From JAAYOS01 sp050950785 (GTDB lineage: Bacteria; Bacillota; Clostridia; Oscillospirales; JAAYOS01): a DNA stretch of 64,000 nt. Each line of letters begins with the position of its first letter. Position 1 is the first letter of the stretch. Shown one piece after another: positions 26,706 through 36,463 of the stretch. The stretch is taken from positions 1 through 64,000 of the forward strand of contig JBMNIG010000010.1 in the NCBI GenBank assembly GCA_050950785.1, in the 5' to 3' direction. Under the pieces are notes generated by a model. That model made no database searches. It saw nothing but the letters and a program-made list of their open reading frames with translations, and was not told the DNA's origin. The translations under genes and the position numbers were made by a program.

Positions 26706-27890
26706 ATGTCAAGAGAGGTTGTATTGGCCGGGGCCGTCCGAACAGCGATAGGCAAGTTCGGAGGAACACTTGCAGGGGTTCCGGCATCGGAGCTTGGCTC
26801 TGTTGTAATTAAAGAAGCTTTAAAAAGAGCGGGGGTCGATGCCCACGCTGTGGACGAGGTTCTTATGGGCTGCGTTTTGCAGGCGGGGCTTGGCCAAAAC
26901 GTGGCTAGACAGGCCTCGCTAAAGGCGGGAATACCGATAGAGGTACCGGCAACGACAATCAACAATGTCTGCGGTTCCGGACTAAAGTGCGTAAACATGG
27001 CTGCAGCCCTGATACGCTCCGGCGAAGCGGATATCGTTGTGGCCGGCGGCATGGAGAATATGTCCTCTGCCCCCTATTTACTTCCGAATGCCAGATACGG
27101 CTATCGAATGAATAACGGTACCCTTGTGGATTCGATGATAAATGACGGACTTTGGGACGCGTTCAATGACTACCACATGGGGATAACGGCTGAAAACATA
27201 GCCGAAAAATATGAAATATCCAGAGAAATGCAGGATGAATTTGCTGCTCTGAGCCAGCAGCGCTGTGAAAGCGCGATGAAGGATGGTAGGTTTCGAGAGG
27301 AAATCGTTCCGGTCATCATTAAGACCAAAAAGGGAGACATGGTTTTTGATACCGATGAATATCCTCGACCGGGTGTCACGGCCGAAGGCATCTCCCGCTT
27401 GAAGCCCGCCTTTAAAAATAACGGCACCGTCACCGCTGCAAATGCATCGGGTATAAATGACGGCGCGGCCGCGGTGATCGTTATGAGCGGTGAAAAGGCA
27501 AAGGAGCTGGGAGTTACTACATTGGCGCGTTTTGTAGTGGGTTCATCCGCAGGCGTCGAGCCTTCTCATATGGGATTGGGTGCGGCAGCAGCCGCCGAGA
27601 AGGCTATGAAGCAGGCAGGGCTTTCAGTGGATGATATCGACCTGTTCGAAGCCAATGAAGCCTTCGCTGCCCAGGCGATAGCCTGTAACAGAATATTGGG
27701 GCTAAACCCCGAAAAAGTGAATGTAAATGGCGGCGCCATTGCCCTGGGTCATCCGATCGGTGCATCGGGATGCCGAATCCTCGTCACTCTTCTATATGAA
27801 ATGAAGCGGCGCGGTTTGGGACTTGGGCTTGCAACCCTCTGCGTCGGTGGAGGAATGGGGGCCGCGGCCATAGTTGAAAACATCAGATAA
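26706..27890 (+). CDS. Acetyl-CoA C-acetyltransferase (thiolase)
   Basis: 394-residue type II thiolase. The acylated cysteine is in 'NNVCGSGLKCVNMAA' near 89, the C-terminal His in 'ALGHPIGASGCRI' near 350 and the second Cys in 'LATLCVGGGMGAA' near 380. ATG 26706 follows AAAGGAGG and lies 12 bp after the CoA-transferase stop, so the two are coupled. It either cleaves a beta-ketoacyl-CoA or condenses acetyl-CoA; as the last enzyme of the operon cleavage is more likely. Confidence 0.93.
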   Translation: MSREVVLAGAVRTAIGKFGGTLAGVPASELGSVVIKEALKRAGVDAHAVDEVLMGCVLQAGLGQNVARQASLKAGIPIEVPATTINNVCGSGLKCVNMAAALIRSGEADIVVAGGMENMSSAPYLLPNARYGYRMNNGTLVDSMINDGLWDAFNDYHMGITAENIAEKYEISREMQDEFAALSQQRCESAMKDGRFREEIVPVIIKTKKGDMVFDTDEYPRPGVTAEGISRLKPAFKNNGTVTAANASGINDGAAAVIVMSGEKAKELGVTTLARFVVGSSAGVEPSHMGLGAAAAAEKAMKQAGLSVDDIDLFEANEAFAAQAIACNRILGLNPEKVNVNGGAIALGHPIGASGCRILVTLLYEMKRRGLGLGLATLCVGGGMGAAAIVENIR

Positions 27891-28051
27891 TGAAAATGAT
27901 AAATCGCAGTGTTCAATTGCGCTGGCAAAACGATGTTCGTTGGACTCATGACGATGCATTACTATCCCGGCAATACCACTTCGATGTCGATTGCGCGAGC
28001 ATGTCAGCGTTTATTAACGAGGATTCATATATAAAGGTTGGTACATACTGA
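27890..28051 (+). CDS. Possible 53-codon ORF overlapping the thiolase stop
   Basis: ATG at 27890 overlaps the last base of the thiolase TAA (TAATG), as in translational coupling. It runs 53 codons without a stop, beginning 'MKMINRSVQLRWQNDVRW' and ending 'FINEDSYIKVGTY'. No family recognised and no ribosome site of its own. It could be a real coupled small protein or chance. Confidence 0.3.
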   Translation: MKMINRSVQLRWQNDVRWTHDDALLSRQYHFDVDCASMSAFINEDSYIKVGTY

Positions 28052-28095
28052 CCCCAGTAAACGACATATTTGCGCTAGATCAAAGGGGTGATATT

Positions 28096-29187
28096 GTGTA
28101 TAGGGTCGTTATTGTTGACGATGAGCCATGGAGTTTGAAGGGTTTATCCAAAATCGTAAACTGGGAAGAACTTGGATTTCAGGTTGTTGCTTCGTACTCA
28201 TCGGGAGTTGAGGCGCTGAAAGGGATCCGCGAGCTACGCCCGGATGTGTTGTTTACCGATTACAGGATGCCTGAAATGAACGGGATAGACCTGATAAAGC
28301 AGGTCAATGAGCTTGGATTCCATGTTGAATATGTTATTGTCAGCGCATATGGAGACTTTGAGATCGCAAAGAAGGCAATTTACTATGATACATGCAACTA
28401 CATACTAAAACCTCTTCGCCGGGATGAAGTCATCGATACGCTCCATAAGCTCTCGGACAGGCTAGCGAAAAGAAACAATGCCGCTGAGCCTTTTATCATC
28501 GATCCCGACAATCTTGACTCCGGCTTTCCCAGAGAGCTGAGCTTTCTTGCCAAGAGGACCGTAGGTCGGCCGTTTATGTCGCTGGCCATAAGCAGCCATC
28601 ATTTTGATAGAGATTTTTTTGACGATATTCCTGCTTCTGTGACAGTCACGCCGATTGAAATCAAATCTTTCGGTCCGGGCGCGATAATAACGTCGACACA
28701 GGCAAGCAACCGTGAGATTTACAATCTTATAAAGGCGAAATTAAAACCGGTTGGAGTAAGTCGTTTGCATACATCTCTTGACAATCTAAAGGGGATGGCA
28801 CTCGAGGCAAGGGCTTCACTGAGAGGAGATTTCGGCTATGAAGACAATAAAATCGTTTCGGAAGTTCAGTATTATATAGGCAGCAATTTAGACAAGAAGC
28901 TGACGATAAGGGATATTGCCTCCTCTCAATTTCTCAACGAGAGTTATCTTTGCGAAATTTTTAAGAAACACACACGGTACACCATCAACACATTTATTAC
29001 AAAAACAAAGATGAACTATGCCGCCGCTCTTCTGTGTAATCATGAGCATACCGTTAAACAGGTGGCCCTAGCTATTGGTTTCAATGACACGAGCTATTTC
29101 GGCAAGCAATTTAGGCGTTATTTCGGAAAAACTCCGTATGAGTACCGAAAACTTCAAAAAGGTGCTTGCCTATCACTTATTCAGTAG
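28096..29187 (+). CDS. Response regulator with AraC-type DNA-binding domain (YesN family)
   Basis: 363 residues. The receiver domain covers 1-120 with acidic pocket 'VIVDDEPWSLKG', phospho-acceptor Asp in 'VLFTDYRMPEMNG' near 56 and the conserved Lys in 'CNYILKPLRRDE'. The C-terminal AraC helix-turn-helix pair covers about 260-360 ('LTIRDIASSQFLNESYLCEI' and 'VALAIGFNDTSYFGKQFRRY'). The linker is shorter than in typical 500-residue YesN proteins. GTG 28096 follows AAAGGGGTGAT. It is convergent with its likely partner kinase, the 3' ends overlapping by 11 bp, and probably activates the sugar importer at 31184-34681. Confidence 0.9.
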   Translation: MYRVVIVDDEPWSLKGLSKIVNWEELGFQVVASYSSGVEALKGIRELRPDVLFTDYRMPEMNGIDLIKQVNELGFHVEYVIVSAYGDFEIAKKAIYYDTCNYILKPLRRDEVIDTLHKLSDRLAKRNNAAEPFIIDPDNLDSGFPRELSFLAKRTVGRPFMSLAISSHHFDRDFFDDIPASVTVTPIEIKSFGPGAIITSTQASNREIYNLIKAKLKPVGVSRLHTSLDNLKGMALEARASLRGDFGYEDNKIVSEVQYYIGSNLDKKLTIRDIASSQFLNESYLCEIFKKHTRYTINTFITKTKMNYAAALLCNHEHTVKQVALAIGFNDTSYFGKQFRRYFGKTPYEYRKLQKGACLSLIQ

Positions 29188-30994
29188 CATAAGGCGGTTT
29201 CAGAGTGAATTTATATATGTTGTTTTTAACAATGTTACTCGGCAGTTTATATTTGACCACGGTATAGTAACCCTCTACCGATTTTATTTCGAATTCACAT
29301 TCGTCCCCCGCCAATAGCTTAAGTCGTCTATATATGTTCTCTAGGCCGACATGGTTTTGCGGATCAGTATTGCCTATGGTTCCCCAGTTGTTGAGCAATT
29401 TCTTTATATCTTGCAGTTTTGCTTTAGGTATACCCGGGCCGTTGTCGGCGATAGTAACCTCTAATATTCCTTTTTCGTTTACATCCCCCTGAATTTGGAT
29501 TATCAGGGTTTTTTTCTTTTTTATGCCGTGTTTGATGGCATTTTCAACAAGGGGCTGAAGCACCATGGATAATGTCGCCTCGTTTTCAGCCTTTTCAGTG
29601 GTTCGAACTCGCAGATAAACGCTATCCGGGTATCTCTGCTGCATTACCGAGATGTAGTTTTGGGCATGCGCAAGTTCCTCTTTAAGCAGAACGATGGTAC
29701 CCGAATAGAGTGAATATCTAAACAATTCTGACAGAGCACATACAGTTTCCTCGATAGGCTCCGCGCTATATACCGAGGCCATGCTGCGAATGCATTCCAG
29801 CGTGTTGAACAAGAAATGTGGATTTATCTGATTTCTGTATGCAGCCATTTCAGCAATGCTTTGCGCCAGCAATGCGTTATAAACCTTGTCCTTGAGCTCC
29901 TTTTCGGCGCTGTAATGATTCTGCATGCGTTCAAGCATATTATTGATCTCACGGGATATGGTTTGAAATTCCGATGGACCTCTCACCCTTATGCGCTGTG
30001 ACGGGTCGCTTGCGTCAAGGTTGTTCATCTCGGTTATTATGTGGTTTGTCGCCTTTCCAACCGACGCCAGCATTACCTGCAAAAAGGAAATAATCAAAAA
30101 GCTGCTCAAAGCCGTGATCGTAAAACCGATTGCTCTTGCCTTATATGAATGGCGCAAAACGAAACTTTCGGGGACCATGTATGAAAATTGCCAGCCATCG
30201 CTGCCTAATTCAATAGAGTTTACAAGATACTTGCTGCCGTTAATTTTTGAAATTTTATATTCATTTCGTTGCATGCAAAGCTCATAAGCTTCCTTTTCCG
30301 TAACGGGCCGGCTGGACGAAACGATTTCGCCGTTATAGACCATGGCTGTAACACCGGAGGAGTAGAGTTTGCTCTTTTCCGTTAGGCTGATGATTTTAGA
30401 CATATCGCACAGTACGGCGCAAACCCCCGAGTTCGCTCTTGCGGTTATTTCAGTGCGCGGCAATGTATTATATATCGGAGCTATATATATAAACGAGGAT
30501 GGAAACATCTCTTTGAATTCTTCCCCAACAGTCATATAAACGGGTTCAAAAGAGGAGATGTCCACTGTATCGATGAGCCTTTCTAGTGCTTCGACGAGAG
30601 GTGATCTTGATTCATAATTATAATGTCTTGCTCTCCCGTAATGTGATTTTATGTAGATGTTCTGTAGCACATTGTTTTTGCAAATTATCTGTATCAGCCC
30701 ATCGGTGTCTGATCTAGCCAATATACACTCGATAGGATCGACTGAGAAGAGAAATGACTGAACGTTTTGATTATAAGAAAGCGAGCGCACTGCATCCTCA
30801 ATATCCTCCATATTGGAAAACAGCTGCTCGCCAAGTTCCCATGTATATGCCTCGTAGGTCGAATCCAATTGTTCGCTCATTGATTCATAAAAACCGTAAT
30901 AAAAGACTGCCACAGTAGCAACCAGAAAAAAGGCAGAGATAAGGATTCCAAGCAATATCCTACCTTTTAGTGATTGAACACGCCGATATTTCAT
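29177..30994 (-). CDS. Sensor histidine kinase (YesM family)
   Basis: 605 residues. There is one membrane helix near 14-34, an extracellular sensor region to about 280, a second helix near 285-305, a HAMP-like linker ('DPSQRIRVRGPSEFQTISRE') and a His_kinase domain with the phospho-His in 'NQINPHFLFNTLECIRSMA'. The ATPase N-box is 'MVLQPLVENAIKHGIKKKK', and G-box glycines are in 'IADNGPGIP'. ATG follows GGAGGAACGTTTAG. Paired with the AraC-type regulator encoded convergently. Such systems usually detect an extracellular oligosaccharide, often through the transporter's binding protein. Confidence 0.92.
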   Translation of the reverse strand: MKYRRVQSLKGRILLGILISAFFLVATVAVFYYGFYESMSEQLDSTYEAYTWELGEQLFSNMEDIEDAVRSLSYNQNVQSFLFSVDPIECILARSDTDGLIQIICKNNVLQNIYIKSHYGRARHYNYESRSPLVEALERLIDTVDISSFEPVYMTVGEEFKEMFPSSFIYIAPIYNTLPRTEITARANSGVCAVLCDMSKIISLTEKSKLYSSGVTAMVYNGEIVSSSRPVTEKEAYELCMQRNEYKISKINGSKYLVNSIELGSDGWQFSYMVPESFVLRHSYKARAIGFTITALSSFLIISFLQVMLASVGKATNHIITEMNNLDASDPSQRIRVRGPSEFQTISREINNMLERMQNHYSAEKELKDKVYNALLAQSIAEMAAYRNQINPHFLFNTLECIRSMASVYSAEPIEETVCALSELFRYSLYSGTIVLLKEELAHAQNYISVMQQRYPDSVYLRVRTTEKAENEATLSMVLQPLVENAIKHGIKKKKTLIIQIQGDVNEKGILEVTIADNGPGIPKAKLQDIKKLLNNWGTIGNTDPQNHVGLENIYRRLKLLAGDECEFEIKSVEGYYTVVKYKLPSNIVKNNIYKFTLKPPYATE

Positions 30995-31183
30995 CTAAAC
31001 GTTCCTCCGCCATTTCTGCAGTATTATATTAAAGTATATATCTGCATGGGGCATATTGTCCAGTCCTCCACATACCCAAACCCGAGGATATTCATATAAC
31101 ATCCAAAGTCTCTCCCTTTTTGAAGCCGCCACCAATTGATATACTCATATTAAGCAACAGTAATTTATGGGGGAGTGACGCAT

Positions 31184-32131
31184 TTGGAGCGATCAATTGA
31201 AAAAACTTCTGTAAAGTCTAAACTCAAAAACATGGGCAAGGAAATGTGGAAAAATAAGGCCATATATGCCCTCTTGATTCCCGGTTTGATCTGGTACTTG
31301 ATTTTCTGCTATATTCCGATGGGAGGTCTATCCCTTGCGTTCAAGACCTACAAAGCAAATTTGGGAATCTGGGCAAGTCCCTGGGCGGGATTCGATAATT
31401 ATGTACATGTGTTCCGCGACCCGGCATTTTGGGCTGCAATAAGGCGAACCCTAATAATTAATGCAGGAAGGCTACTCATTACGTTCCCGTTCCCCATTTT
31501 GCTTTCTCTTATGATAAATGAGCTGAGAGTCGGGAAATACAAAAAAGTGATGCAGAGTGTTTTCACATTCCCTCATTTTTTGTCATGGGTCATTGTTGCG
31601 AGCATAATGACAAATGTGCTTTCTTACGATGGCTTGGTCAACAGTATACTTGGCGTTTTAGGATTTGAAACTGTCAATATTCTAGGAAACTCCAAGCTCT
31701 TTCAACCACTTCTCTACATAACCGACATATGGAAAGCCTCCGGCTGGAGTGCCATAGTCTACATGGCTGCAATTTCCGGAATCGACGTGGAGCAGTATGA
31801 AGCAGCCGAGATAGACGGTGCAACACGTTTGCAGCGTGTGTTTCACATAACACTTCCCAGCATAATGCCGACGATCGTTGTTATGTTCATCCTTGCAACC
31901 GGCAACATTATGACCGCTGGCTTCGATCAGGTGTTCAACCTAAGCAATGCTGCCGTAAAAGCCGTATCCGAAACATTGGATATGTACATATACCGCGTAA
32001 CTTTCCAATCGGTCACCGATTTCTCATTCTCAATGGCGGTCAGTCTTTTCAAGTCGGTAATTAACATGGTACTCCTACTGCTGGCGGATCGCGGCGCTAA
32101 GCTTATGGGTGGAACCGGGTTGTTTGGTTAA
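31184..32131 (+). CDS. Sugar ABC transporter permease (LplB family)
   Basis: About 316 residues with six predicted membrane helices, beginning after a basic N-tail ('WKNKAIYALLIPGLIWYLIF'). The EAA loop that docks to the ATPase is 'YEAAEIDGATRLQRVFHITL' near 208. The start is probably TTG 31184, eight bases after GGGGGAG; the GTG at 31175 overlaps that ribosome site. First gene of an importer operon (two permeases, then binding protein). As is usual for this class, no dedicated ATPase is encoded and a shared MsmX-type ATPase elsewhere is expected. Confidence 0.9.
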   Translation: MERSIEKTSVKSKLKNMGKEMWKNKAIYALLIPGLIWYLIFCYIPMGGLSLAFKTYKANLGIWASPWAGFDNYVHVFRDPAFWAAIRRTLIINAGRLLITFPFPILLSLMINELRVGKYKKVMQSVFTFPHFLSWVIVASIMTNVLSYDGLVNSILGVLGFETVNILGNSKLFQPLLYITDIWKASGWSAIVYMAAISGIDVEQYEAAEIDGATRLQRVFHITLPSIMPTIVVMFILATGNIMTAGFDQVFNLSNAAVKAVSETLDMYIYRVTFQSVTDFSFSMAVSLFKSVINMVLLLLADRGAKLMGGTGLFG

Positions 32132-32141
32132 GGAGGCATAT

Positions 32142-33023
32142 ATGAAACACAGATCACTATCAAACCGATTTGAGCTGATGGACGCAATTCTGCTTGTGGT
32201 TCTAACAATATGGATGTTGATAATAGCCGTGCCTTTCATCAATGTAATTGTTGTTTCGTTTACAACGCAGAAGGAATATCTAGAAACTCCTCTTCTGCTG
32301 TTTCCTAAATCCCCAACTCTAGATTCATACAGGGCCCTCATCGAAGATGGGAGGATATGGGGAGGATATAAAACGACCCTGACTATTGTCGGGCTTGGAG
32401 TTCCGCTCAATCTTTTCCTAACTACCAGTATGGCATATGGACTGAGCCGCAGAACATTTCCGGGAAAGAAGATCCTGTTTACGCTGATTCTCTTTACCAT
32501 GATTTTCAACGGAGGTATTATTCCTCTTTATCTGGTAATGAAGCAACTCAATCTGACAAACAAGATATGGTCGGTTGTGTTCGGATATGGCATCAACACG
32601 TTCTATATGATCATCATGCTTAATTACTTCAGGACCCTGCCCGAATCCCTTATGGAATCAGCAAGACTTGATGGGGCCGGCGAATGGACTATTCTTTTCA
32701 GGATCGTGCTCCCGCTTTCTGCGCCAATTATTGCGACGATTACGTTATTTTATTCGGTTGACAGGTGGAATGAGTGGTTTAACGCAATGATCTTTATACG
32801 GGATAAAACAATGGCTCCGCTCCAGCTTGTTCTTCGGAGCATAGTAATGGATGCTGCTATTGTGGATTCCGCCAGTAGCGTTGTTGACGTCGGAGAAACA
32901 TCTTTTACAAACGGAATCAAGATGGCTGCCGTACTAGCAACAATGTTACCGATTATGTGTGTCTTTCCGTTCCTTCAGAAGCACTTTGCAAAGGGTGTCA
33001 TGATTGGAGCTATCAAAGCATAA
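32142..33023 (+). CDS. Sugar ABC transporter permease (YtcP family)
   Basis: 293 residues from ATG 32142, which has AAGGAGG at ideal spacing; an upstream in-frame ATG at 32109 lies inside the preceding gene. Six predicted helices ('LLVVLTIWMLIIAVPFINVI' first). EAA loop 'MESARLDGAGEWTILFRIVL' near 185. Ten bases after the LplB-type permease, with which it forms the membrane heterodimer. Confidence 0.9.
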   Translation: MKHRSLSNRFELMDAILLVVLTIWMLIIAVPFINVIVVSFTTQKEYLETPLLLFPKSPTLDSYRALIEDGRIWGGYKTTLTIVGLGVPLNLFLTTSMAYGLSRRTFPGKKILFTLILFTMIFNGGIIPLYLVMKQLNLTNKIWSVVFGYGINTFYMIIMLNYFRTLPESLMESARLDGAGEWTILFRIVLPLSAPIIATITLFYSVDRWNEWFNAMIFIRDKTMAPLQLVLRSIVMDAAIVDSASSVVDVGETSFTNGIKMAAVLATMLPIMCVFPFLQKHFAKGVMIGAIKA

Positions 33024-33058
33024 TTCGCGGAAAGGAAAATTATTTAGGAGGTTTCGCA

Positions 33059-34681
33059 ATGAAGATTGGAAAAAGAGTACTCGCACTTTTCTTTGCCCTA
33101 ATCATGCTGTTTGCGCTGGTGGCTTGCGGCTCTGACGCTTCAAAAGATCCGGAAAACACCGGCAAACCTGCAGATTCCACAAGCGGAGATCAACAGGGCG
33201 ACAAAGAGGCATTAAAGGATTACAGCAAAAAGATGAAGATTTCCTTCGCGTCCATCCAGGTCGATGATACTGTGGACTACAACGCAGGTGATGAACTTGC
33301 AAAGTGGTGGTCAGAAACCTACAATGTTGAATGGGATATCACTTCCCTAACATGGGACATCTGGGCTGAGCGTCTACGCATCTGGATAAACTCCGGAGAC
33401 ATGACCGATATGGCCACATGGAACTATCTGCACGGAGAAGCCGTGACATATGCAGACCAGGGCCTTGTCAAAAAGCTTCCGGACGATTGGAAAAACCGCT
33501 GGCCGAATCTTGCTAAAGCATATGCCGATACTCCGATAAACGAAGCCGTAGAAGAGGCTCTCGGTGGCACATACTTCATGTGCAAGCCAGTTTTCTCGGT
33601 AAACAGACCGGCCGCAAAGCTCTCGCCCCATATCTCGGTGTATTTCCGTAAGGATTGGGCTCAGGCGGTGGGATTTGAAATCAAGGACTCCTATACCACA
33701 AACGAGCTTCTTGAGTTAGCGCGCCTTCTAAAAGAGAAGGATCCAGGCAGCGTTGGTAAAAACTTCTACCCGCTTGTAGTGAACTCTAGATGGGCTTCTT
33801 TCTTGGTTCAGTTCAATAGTACACACGCTCTATCCGATCTCTACTATAAGGGCGATGACGGTACATACCAGTGGGGGCCCGCTAGCCAGGATACACTTGA
33901 AGGTCTGAAAGTCTATAAATCTTTTTATGACGAAGGCCTTTTGCACCCCGAATTCTATACGCTTCAAGATCCTGATGACAGAGCGGCCCTATATGTAACA
34001 GGCACTTCCGGAATGTTCATCGGAGAGGGAATGGCCGCATGGATGACTCGTATTGAGCAAAACATGAAAGACAACCTCGGTCTTGAATATGATGATGTTA
34101 TTCACGCCGCTGTTGTGACAGGCAATGACGGGAAGTACCACTGTCCTCCGGTTTTGAACTACTGGACATCGGTCATCTTCTCACCGGACATTGAAGATGA
34201 AAAGCTCGAGAGAATCCTTGATATGTTTGACTATTCCTGCACCGAAGAAGGTCAGCTTATGGTCCGGATAGGCTTTGAGGATGTCGACTGGAAGCGCAAC
34301 GAGGCCGGAGAAATTGAAAGCCTGCTCGATATCCCGGCAATCGAAAAGTATAAGACGATCCATCCCGTTTATGGCAACATGTTTATACTAAGTGACGACT
34401 TCCAATTCATTAATCCGGGCTTCAAAAAGGAATTCAGAGATAAGGTCAAGTCGATGTATGTGCTCAGGGAGAAACTCGGGGATGACAAGACGATGCCTGA
34501 AGTAGATTGGACTTCGCATTTCCACAGCTCCACCGCATTAAACCTCTCCAGTTTGAACTACGCCGATGAATACGCACAGCTCGTAGTCAAGGATGGCGAT
34601 ATCGAGGAAAACTGGAAGGCCTGGGTAAATGAGAAAATGCCAATTATCCAGCCGGTAATCGATGAGCTGAACGCCAAATAA
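33059..34681 (+). CDS. Extracellular sugar-binding lipoprotein (LplA-type)
   Basis: 540 residues from ATG 33059 behind TAGGAGG. Signal peptide 'MKIGKRVLALFFALIML' with lipobox LVAC (Cys at 21), followed by a flexible Ser/Asp/Gly-rich linker and a large type-1 solute-binding fold. The size of about 60 kDa is typical of oligosaccharide-binding LplA-like proteins. Aromatic-rich stretches ('WWSETYNVEWDITSLTWDIW') could line a carbohydrate site. Last gene of the importer operon, ended by the hairpin at 34695-34741. Confidence 0.9.
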   Translation: MKIGKRVLALFFALIMLFALVACGSDASKDPENTGKPADSTSGDQQGDKEALKDYSKKMKISFASIQVDDTVDYNAGDELAKWWSETYNVEWDITSLTWDIWAERLRIWINSGDMTDMATWNYLHGEAVTYADQGLVKKLPDDWKNRWPNLAKAYADTPINEAVEEALGGTYFMCKPVFSVNRPAAKLSPHISVYFRKDWAQAVGFEIKDSYTTNELLELARLLKEKDPGSVGKNFYPLVVNSRWASFLVQFNSTHALSDLYYKGDDGTYQWGPASQDTLEGLKVYKSFYDEGLLHPEFYTLQDPDDRAALYVTGTSGMFIGEGMAAWMTRIEQNMKDNLGLEYDDVIHAAVVTGNDGKYHCPPVLNYWTSVIFSPDIEDEKLERILDMFDYSCTEEGQLMVRIGFEDVDWKRNEAGEIESLLDIPAIEKYKTIHPVYGNMFILSDDFQFINPGFKKEFRDKVKSMYVLREKLGDDKTMPEVDWTSHFHSSTALNLSSLNYADEYAQLVVKDGDIEENWKAWVNEKMPIIQPVIDELNAK

Positions 34682-34694
34682 TCAAAAGTCCTTT

Positions 34695-34741
34695 GTTGGG
34701 CGTTTCGCAAAGCGTTAAAAACGTGATGTGATACGCCCAAC
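34695..34741 (+). terminator. Terminator hairpin of the sugar importer operon
   Basis: GTTGGGCGT at 34695-34703 pairs with ACGCCCAAC at 34733-34741, followed by TTTAATT. Confidence 0.6.
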
Positions 34742-34831
34742 TTTAATTGCCCAACTATAATTATAGTGATTCGATTTATAGTCATGCAAACCCCCGAATG
34801 GAGCGTATTTTGTTTATGAGGTGACAAGAAC

Positions 34832-35635
34832 ATGACAATTCAGCAAGTGATTGATGCGATCCTCGCATATCATCCCGTATTAGATCGACCGGAAACATGT
34901 GACGGATTCAAGAGCGGTAATCCGTCCGATGAATGTACTGGTATCGTTACTACATGCATGGCATCTGTAGATGTGATTCGCAAGACGGCGGAGCTTGGGT
35001 ACAATTTGATAATTTGCCATGAGCCAACTTTTTACACCCATATGGATAAGACCGACTGGCTTGAGGGTAAAAATGAGGTCTATGACGAGAAACGTGAGCT
35101 GATCGATAAACATGGTATTGCTATTTGGCGTGACCATGACCATATCCATGCACATAGACCTGACGGGATTTTCTATGGTGTAATGAAGGAGCTTGGGTGG
35201 GAGGAGTATCTCGTTGATGATCCGGAAAGACCAAGGCAATTCAAGCTACCAAAGACTACGGTTCGAGAACTTGCAAATTATCTAAAAGAGAAAATGGGAT
35301 TGAATGCTGTCCGTGTAATAGGAGATGTTGATGCGGAAGTTTCAACTGTTGCGTTTGGCGGACATGTATATCCCCCGATTCCCGAGCATAACGCAACTAA
35401 CCTTCTTAACACTGTAGATGTATTGATTCCCGGAGAACTTATCGATTGGACGGTCACCTCATATGCTCGTGACGCAGGACAGCTCGGAAAGCACAAAGCG
35501 ATTTTCCATGTCGGTCACTTTAGCATGGAGGAGCTTGGGATGAAGTACGCCGTGAATTGGATAAAGGAACTGATTGATTCGAAATTACCAGTTCAGTTCG
35601 TCCGTTCCGGAGATCCTTACAATTATATATATTAA
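34832..35635 (+). CDS. NIF3-like dinuclear metal-centre protein
   Basis: 267 residues of the NIF3/YbgI family, which form hexameric rings with two metals per subunit. Metal-ligand motifs are 'LIICHEPTFYTH' near 62, 'WRDHDHIHAHRPDG' near 97 and, at the C-terminus, 'AIFHVGHFSMEELGMKYA' near 227. GAGGTGA precedes ATG 34832. The family's reaction is unsettled (GTP cyclohydrolase I type 2 is a frequent but doubtful name). It is transcribed separately from the importer, with a terminator between them. Confidence 0.85.
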   Translation: MTIQQVIDAILAYHPVLDRPETCDGFKSGNPSDECTGIVTTCMASVDVIRKTAELGYNLIICHEPTFYTHMDKTDWLEGKNEVYDEKRELIDKHGIAIWRDHDHIHAHRPDGIFYGVMKELGWEEYLVDDPERPRQFKLPKTTVRELANYLKEKMGLNAVRVIGDVDAEVSTVAFGGHVYPPIPEHNATNLLNTVDVLIPGELIDWTVTSYARDAGQLGKHKAIFHVGHFSMEELGMKYAVNWIKELIDSKLPVQFVRSGDPYNYIY

Positions 35636-35744
35636 AATTCGAATGTCGTGGGATTTAAAGATAAAAGAGTTTAAATAAATTTACAGATTACGGTTTACGA
35701 TTTAAGTATTACGATCTTAATCAATTTACGATCTGCAAATTATT

Positions 35745-35816
35745 AAAAAATAGAGGCAGCTCACTCTGAACCAACATGCCTATTTTGTTGTTCATTTGGT
35801 GAGTGCCTCTATTTTT
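35745..35816. terminator. Bidirectional terminator between convergent genes
   Basis: AATAGAGGC and ACTC on the left arm pair with GAGT and GCCTCTATT on the right, with a 4-nt bulge. The right arm continues into TTT on the plus strand and the left flank is A-rich, giving U-tracts in both directions. Confidence 0.7.
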
Positions 35817-35865
35817 GTGCTATTTGTGTTTTTTACTTTTTGTGTTTTAAATTGTATTAAGTAGT

Positions 35866-36414
35866 TTAAATGGTTTTCTTAATATTACGGGCCTTAACAA
35901 GCTTTCTTATGTACGCAAACGTGCAATCTTCACCGTGTTCAGCAAGCATTGTCAGCAGGTTTTCTATCTCGTGGGAGGTTTCTGGATGAATAAAGCGCCT
36001 GCCTTTCGCCTTGAGAAAATATTCGAGGGGACTGCGGTCTGTGTATTTATCCTTCATATATATTTTGCTTGCCGCCACCCGGTCGCAAAACATCTCTACC
36101 AAGTATTTGAAAGGCATTTTGACGGGACTGAGGACACGGGTGGCAGGATCGTAATCAGTCCAATATTCATAGTGATGCTTGTTTCGCCCTTTGTGGTGCA
36201 TCCAAGCTGTGGAATAACCATATGCTTCTCGCTCACCGTCATTTGGGCTTCTGTTTCCCTGATAAAATTTCGCGCCCACAAGAAACTCCGCTGGGCTGTA
36301 CTTAGACAAGTCGTGCAGCAGTCCTTGCAGAGGAATGCCTGCCTTGAAGCAGTGCAGTATTACTTTGTGTCTGTGTTTTGTGATAGTTTTAAAATGCAAC
36401 CAGGCTTTTCTCAT
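35866..36414 (-). CDS. DUF5662 family protein
   Basis: About 182 residues. HD-like motif 'LLHDLSKYSPAEFLVGAKFY' near 36, then 'AWMHHKGRNKHHYEYWTDYD' near 75 and 'YLVEMFCDRVAASKIYMKD' near 105, the characteristic core of DUF5662. The His/Asp-rich pattern suggests a metal-dependent hydrolase, but no activity is known. The start is placed at ATG 36414 with AAGGTG upstream; a GTG at 36426 is also possible. Monocistronic. Confidence 0.8.
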   Translation of the reverse strand: MRKAWLHFKTITKHRHKVILHCFKAGIPLQGLLHDLSKYSPAEFLVGAKFYQGNRSPNDGEREAYGYSTAWMHHKGRNKHHYEYWTDYDPATRVLSPVKMPFKYLVEMFCDRVAASKIYMKDKYTDRSPLEYFLKAKGRRFIHPETSHEIENLLTMLAEHGEDCTFAYIRKLVKARNIKKTI

Positions 36415-36463
36415 TTTCAACCCCACACCTTTTTAGTTTGCGACAATGATAAGAGACTTTATG

